Positions 59,556-64,000 of a stretch of DNA of 64,000 nt are shown here, piece after piece. The translations under genes and the position numbers were made by a program. How positions within the stretch are numbered: position 1 is the stretch's first letter; every line of letters starts with the position of its first letter. Under the pieces are notes generated by a model. It had not been told where the DNA came from, searched no databases, and saw only the letters and a program-made list of their open reading frames with translations. The stretch covers positions 1-64,000 of the forward strand of contig JADANN010000361.1 of the NCBI GenBank assembly GCA_018806985.1. Reading direction: 5' to 3'. Source of the DNA: Angiostrongylus vasorum (taxonomy: Eukaryota > Nematoda > Chromadorea > Rhabditida > Metastrongylidae).

Positions 59556-62500
59556 ATTTTGTGGTTGAATTCAAAATTCCTGCTTTTGAGGAGTCTGTGG
59601 AAATTGTGCAATCTCTGCGGGGTGACTTGGAAAGTACAAGATTTTCGTTCTGAAGCTCGCAAGTCCATGTGTCGTTGTTTTTCACTGCAAGGACTCCAAA
59701 TACGAATTCTTATGCTCTACTTCGTGTTTTTTTTTGTTAGTAGGCAACAATGAGAATTGGACAGAGGTTTCCACTTCTTCTAAGCTTGTGGTAAAGTTAT
59801 GCCTGTATTAGAACGTAGAATGAAATCAGTCCATAGAATTTTTATTCGGTAGAATACATTAGAATCGAACTCAGACTCAGTGTCTGCAGGCTACATTAGC
59901 AATTTACGTATTTTGTTCGAAATATTGCCTAAGAAATTCAATACATCTGGTATTGAACATAATTGAACATGGTGAATGAAACTATTTGATTGTAAATAAA
60001 CGATTGACCATGTGAAATAGTTTATGATTTTCAGCAAAGGCTCTCAAATGGGAATTGTACGTGGGAGGATTCGTGATCATCGCAGAAAAGCAAGTGTATT
60101 TCGGGAAAACCATGTAAACTAACATTATACGAAACCGTGGAAGCTACCAATGATTACATCCAATTCTTGTATCTTGTCTCACTAAGTCACTAAAGCGTGA
60201 ATATGGAATAGCTCTAATGACAATCTCTACCCACAACATCTGGGTGTTACCATCGGAAAATCCTCTATTAATCTGACTATGCAGGCAAGGATTACGCCAT
60301 ACTTTATAGGGCTGAGCAAATCAAGAGGAGAGAAAACCATCTAGCACATGCCGCTCATGGCACCAAATGCCATTCTACCACAATGGTGCAGTGCAAGAGT
60401 TGAGAAGTCAATACCTTCGGTAGTATAACTTTGGCTGTGAGTTCATTTCCATTTATAATGTGTCGATCGGGTCTGCTAAGCCTGAAACAGACAATTACGG
60501 TTGAAATATGTACAAACATTGGTTTTCGCCGTGAATTACTCGAATTACTTCTCCTTTCTCCTCTCTCAACATTGTGGAGCGAGGAAGACAAGGTCGAGGA
60601 ATTTTATGTGAACACAAGGTTTTTTGCAAAAGCTGGCATTTGAAAACATGGTTACTGCTTACAATCTCATTTCTAAATTGGGGGGCGTGTAGAGCAGTGG
60701 TCGAAGGGGGCCTTGCAATACACATGGGATCAATCCTCGCTCCCAAAGCTCACCTAGCCCTCCATCTCTGCGGGGTCGGTAGGCTGCAACGAGTCATTGT
60801 AAAAGCCAGATATGCATTCACTCACCACCAGCGACGCTTAATGAAGTCCAGTGGATGGCGTATCCCTTATAGATTGGTAAACGCCGAGAGCTTTAATTTT
60901 TTTATCCTTTATATAATTTCAAAGAAGTCGTCCGAAGAGCTTTATACCACAGCCAACCAAATAAGACGAATAGAGTTAGAGGTTGAGAGTTCATCATAAA
61001 GACTAAAATGATCTAATATCAAAATAACAACAACCTCTGAGAGCTCGCAACCCTAGATGTCCTTTTTTTCGACAGTCTATGCGTGAATTTTCCAGTGGAG
61101 ACTACGATTTTGAAATTAGCTACTACTCGTTCTTGAAACTTAAAGGAAACATAATTTAACTTAAAGGTACTGCGCATCGAATATCTACTCAGGCCATTTT
61201 TAATTGTATTGCATTTTGACAGAACACTGGACGATGGACGAAAATATACAGAGCCGAATACCATAACTGTATTCACATGGTTAAGAAAGTAACTAAAGTA
61301 TCGCGAGAATGTAACGCGCTACTGTATCTCATATTCACTGAGACAGAAAAGATTTTTGATTTGAAGTAGCTGAATATGAAAGGCTTTTGGCTCGCTTCGT
61401 TTAATGAGCTATGCAACAGTTTCTTATAGAAGGCGTGTGAAGAATTGCACTCAGAAAAGGTGTGAAAATAAGATTACAGTAAGCGCTGATAGTACACATA
61501 CAACCACAGCGATCTGAGATATTTGCAAAACTCCGTACCTCAGGTGTCTGCGATGGGGAACGAACGCGCTATTACCCTTTCCGGGAGCTAACGCATTCAC
61601 CACTAAGAGAATTATGGTGCTCTTAGAGTTATTAGAACGAGCGGGAGTCAGGTGACCACCCTTGCATGCAAATCTAAATGTATGCTTTACCACTGAACGT
61701 TCGTGTTACTTGGCAGTCTGTGGTAGATATAGGATGGACGTTATTCTCTATAGAACAGATTGAACTATGTGATATTAAAAAAGTAGTTAATACTTCAGTC
61801 TCCACATCGCGCGTATCTCGAACTTTGGGCTAGATTTAACGTCAGAGTGATCAGTTCATGCAATGAGAATTATAACCAACATTGATTTAAGCCGCGATCT
61901 GCACCACTCTTTGGATTTCTTCGTAATCTCGTTATTCCTATTATTATTTATGCAACCTGTTGTCATATCTACTGTGTGGATTACAGCTCCTTTTGAATTC
62001 GATTCGTTTTTCTCGCGTGATCGCCCAAAAATTCTTCCAACATTTCATGTCTGCTTCGGCTGTTACTCGAGGAATTCGTCCTTCTTATGAATTTCATACA
62101 ACGCTGATCAAGTCGGTTTTCCTTGTATTCCTGGGGGGGAGTCGAATCAGAATTTATTTCCTGATGGACTACATCACCAAGCACTCTAATAGTTGGTTAA
62201 CAAACGCCGATGTTCATTCCCTTTACAATTTTATCCATACTATTTTTTTTACAAGTGATTACAACAATTGTTAAGAAGGTAAAGTGTACGCTGTCATGAT
62301 AAAAATTTCAAATAGCATATTGTTGAGAGGCAGGCTGGAAATTTATCAATACAATGCTTTGCATGGCTTCTCCAACATAATAGGTTACCGCCTCATCGTT
62401 GTGGCAGGAGCGTCCTTGTTAGTCGGACTGCAATTTACAGCTTAGCATCCATTCTGTGAAAGGACTATCCTATCACCTTCCCACTAGGCTTTTCCAACTT

Positions 62501-62962
62501 TGATCCATAAGGGTCGTGACCAACTGTGATGGTATGGGATAACGCTTGCATAACAAACCCAGAATTCCGAAGAAAAATCACTTTTCCGTTGCAGTAGGGA
62601 TAACGCAGCTCATAGGCGTAAGCAACCCAGCTAGGGCATCCAGACGTATAGAGTACAAAGCGAAAAAAATCGCTGTTCAAAAAACTGGTGCTCGGATGGT
62701 CTGCCTTCATCAGTTTTACGAGCTCCAAGATATTTCGAATCTTAAAATGATGGTCGGTTTCGAAAATATTTTGAATTCTTTCCTCCCCCTCGGCCCGTAT
62801 CGTGCTTTCTGTGTTAACATTGTGTGCTCGTTATTTTTTTCAGAAGGCATAGCTCGACCGCTCCGTGAGTGGTACGTAAAATTATTGACAAGGTTGAAGA
62901 GCGAAAATGCGTATCGTCTTTACAAGAAGGCGCTCGAAGCACCGTTCAATAGAAAAGCTTAG
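59556..62962 (+). CDS. candidate gene, two C-terminal exons, product not recognised
   Basis: Exon 59556-59633 lies between CTCGGCAG and GTACAAG and reads FVVEFKIPAFEESVEIVQSL. Exon 62844-62962 follows TTTTTTTCAG and reads GIARPLREWYVKLLTRLKSE, ending APFNRKA and TAG. The two join in phase (1 then 2), giving LEKGIARPL at the junction. Upstream, a block at 59485-59522 (EIIDQLPDVYYS) has good splice sites but fits only in a poorer frame. A further block at 60035-60114 is flanked by TTTTCAG and GTAAAC but does not fit either. The 3.2-kb intron holds SINE1, TIR-family, SINE2 and family B copies. I cannot name the protein; it looks small, charged and soluble at its C-terminus. Confidence 0.35.
60678..60918 (+). 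repeat. SINE1 copy 19, internally deleted
   Basis: Intact head (GGGGGGCGTGTAGAGCAGTG) and tail, but about 60-70 bases of the body are missing near 60778. There GGGGTCGG joins straight to TAGGCTGCAACGAGTC. Confidence 0.85.
61505..61615 (+). repeat. TIR-family arm fragment
   Basis: GAGATATTTGCAAAACTCCG, GGGGAACGAACGCGCTATTA and GGGAGCTAACGCATTCACCA keep the arm order. The other arm is missing. Confidence 0.7.
61947..62150 (-). repeat. SINE2 partial copy, diverged
   Basis: Blocks TCATATCTACTGTGTGGATT, ATTCGATTCGTTTTTCTCG and GAATTTCATACAACGCTGAT match the SINE2 3' half in order. Confidence 0.5.
62384..62545 (+). repeat. family B repeat, diverged 5' part
   Basis: TAGGTTACCGCCTCATCGTT, GGCAGGAGCGTCCTTG and CCACTAGGCTTTTCCAAC keep the family B order. 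Lies in the intron before the 62844 exon. Confidence 0.55.
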
Positions 62963-63117
62963 TGCTGAGTTTTAGGTCTATCAGTTTATTAATAACTTCT
63001 CTAATCTTCTAATTCCTTGCCTCCTTTCTCCATATTCAATTCACCTCTAATGACATGTAGGATGTGCTTTCTGCAATCAAAGGAACAATCACACTTGTTT
63101 AACTCGCACCTTCTGAT

Positions 63118-63621
63118 TTATGCACGGTGTCCCATTCTTCTTCCTTCCCTGCTGAGTTCCGTGCCTGATTCAGTGACAGTTCTCCAAAAGACAACGGCTT
63201 TATGAACAAAACAAAGGTCTCGTAGAAATTTGTCATCAATCCATATGTCCTCTGCACACCAATCACGCGACATCATTGTCAAGTACAGTGAGACATTGAA
63301 TAGCTTTTTAAAAAATAGTATCGCCTTACTCACTCTTTTTTCAGTGGAGAATGCAAGGTTTTGATTGGTGAGTTGTACTTTTATAGTGCAAATACGATAG
63401 TTGAACTGCATTTGTTTCGACTTGCTCCTTCTGGACAATGGCAAAATTTTTTTCTTAGTTTGTGGCCAAGTGTAATGCTGTGGCCAAGTGCAATACTCCA
63501 ACTGAAAATTTGAAGCGGATACACTACAGAGTGAGAGTAGTATGTTAGTGTCAAAAATATACCATTTGCGATCTATGACCCATGTAACTGATATCAGCAT
63601 GAGTAGGACAATTACTCTCAA
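63118..63621 (-). CDS. 167-codon ORF, possibly containing an exon
   Basis: Open minus-strand frame. Its last third (DDKFLRDLCFVHKAVVFWRT) follows a TGTGCAG acceptor-like site and looks protein-like. A second frame of the same block is also open and plausible (TNFYETFVLFIKPLSFGELS), so even the frame is uncertain. The first two thirds look like non-coding sequence. No known family was recognised. Confidence 0.2.
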   Translation of the reverse strand: MRVIVLLMLISVTWVIDRKWYIFDTNILLSLCSVSASNFQLEYCTWPQHYTWPQTKKKILPLSRRSKSKQMQFNYRICTIKVQLTNQNLAFSTEKRVSKAILFFKKLFNVSLYLTMMSRDWCAEDIWIDDKFLRDLCFVHKAVVFWRTVTESGTELSREGRRMGHRA

Positions 63622-64000
63622 AAACGGGTTTCCATGGAAGAGGAGTGTTGCAGACAGGCGATGAGCAAAACAGTTTCCGCTTTTGTTTCGGTTTTTCTAC
63701 CCCAAATCTCCGAAAGGAATTCTCCTTTCGTGTGACTTCCTCCAGTTTGTCGCATTATATTAAATTTACCCTCATTGTGACCAAAATCATGATAATGGTT
63801 TTTTTAACGTGTAGGGTAAAACCGAAGATTGGTTGCGAAGCGACGTAGGGTCTCGTATGAATCCATGAGAGGAAGAGCAAGAAGAAGATGAATGACTAAA
63901 TCTACGTCATTGGTACTTCGTGACACATCTTCTCCAGTAATGAAAACGACCTTCTTTTTAATTAGGTTGCGCATTTTTTTAATTTTTTTGTCTCTTTTCT
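63622..64000. other. right-edge spacer
   Basis: Short frames only. A possible acceptor GTGTAG near 63814 is followed by GKTEDWLRSDVGSRMNP, too little to call. Confidence 0.35.

Noticed and set aside
1..64000. bacterial contaminant or operon
   Set aside because: Spliced genes, mariner, RTE and SINE content throughout; no ribosome-binding-site-led gene runs.

Overview
The window reads as nuclear DNA of a parasitic clade V (strongylid, most likely hookworm-type) nematode. This rests on split genes with TTTCAG-like acceptors and many short introns, a nematode-type mitochondrial dicarboxylate carrier, RTE-clade and mariner relics that match my memory of hookworm repeats, and a very high load of short dispersed repeats. 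The species is inference. No bacterial features, CRISPR arrays or ordinary tRNA or rRNA genes were seen.

Layout. 1-3.7 kb: mariner relic, a SINE copy and simple sequence. 3.85-5.7 kb (-): a two-exon mitochondrial dicarboxylate carrier, complete from start to stop. 5.9-9.3 kb: a decayed Penelope-like element with inverted terminal repeats, invaded by an RTE retrotransposon. 9.9-13.4 kb (-): a set of small exons of an unidentified gene. 14-23 kb: repeats only. 23.6-35.0 kb (+): a TARP/stargazin-like four-transmembrane gene in at least seven exons, with TIR/foldback elements, SINEs and RTE debris in its introns. 35.6-36.6 kb: mariner pseudogene. 38.1-48.1 kb (-): a large gene of about 18 exons coding for roughly 1,100 residues, product not recognised. 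49-64 kb: repeats, including nested foldback and Penelope elements, nested RTE copies, a mariner fragment and one weak candidate gene at 59.5-63.0 kb (+).

Repeats make up most of the window. SINE1 (about 280 bp, 19 copies) is tRNA-derived: it has A and B boxes, a preserved 7-bp acceptor stem and a TATCCTTT tail. SINE2 (about 357 bp) has a different tRNA-like head. Family B (about 385 bp) ends in AAGT repeats. A TIR family with ends like TTTTTAATGGCAGGGTAT carries tRNA-like cores and often forms long palindromes. Penelope-type and related foldback repeats share a small hairpin (CUGANNNA, 4-bp stem, GAAAC) resembling a decayed hammerhead ribozyme core.

The host genes look functionally unrelated: a mitochondrial metabolite carrier, a candidate glutamate-receptor auxiliary subunit and one or more unknowns. 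Nothing suggests an operon. Several exon junctions in the unidentified genes are off by one base in phase, so those models are provisional and may reflect assembly indels or missed exons.
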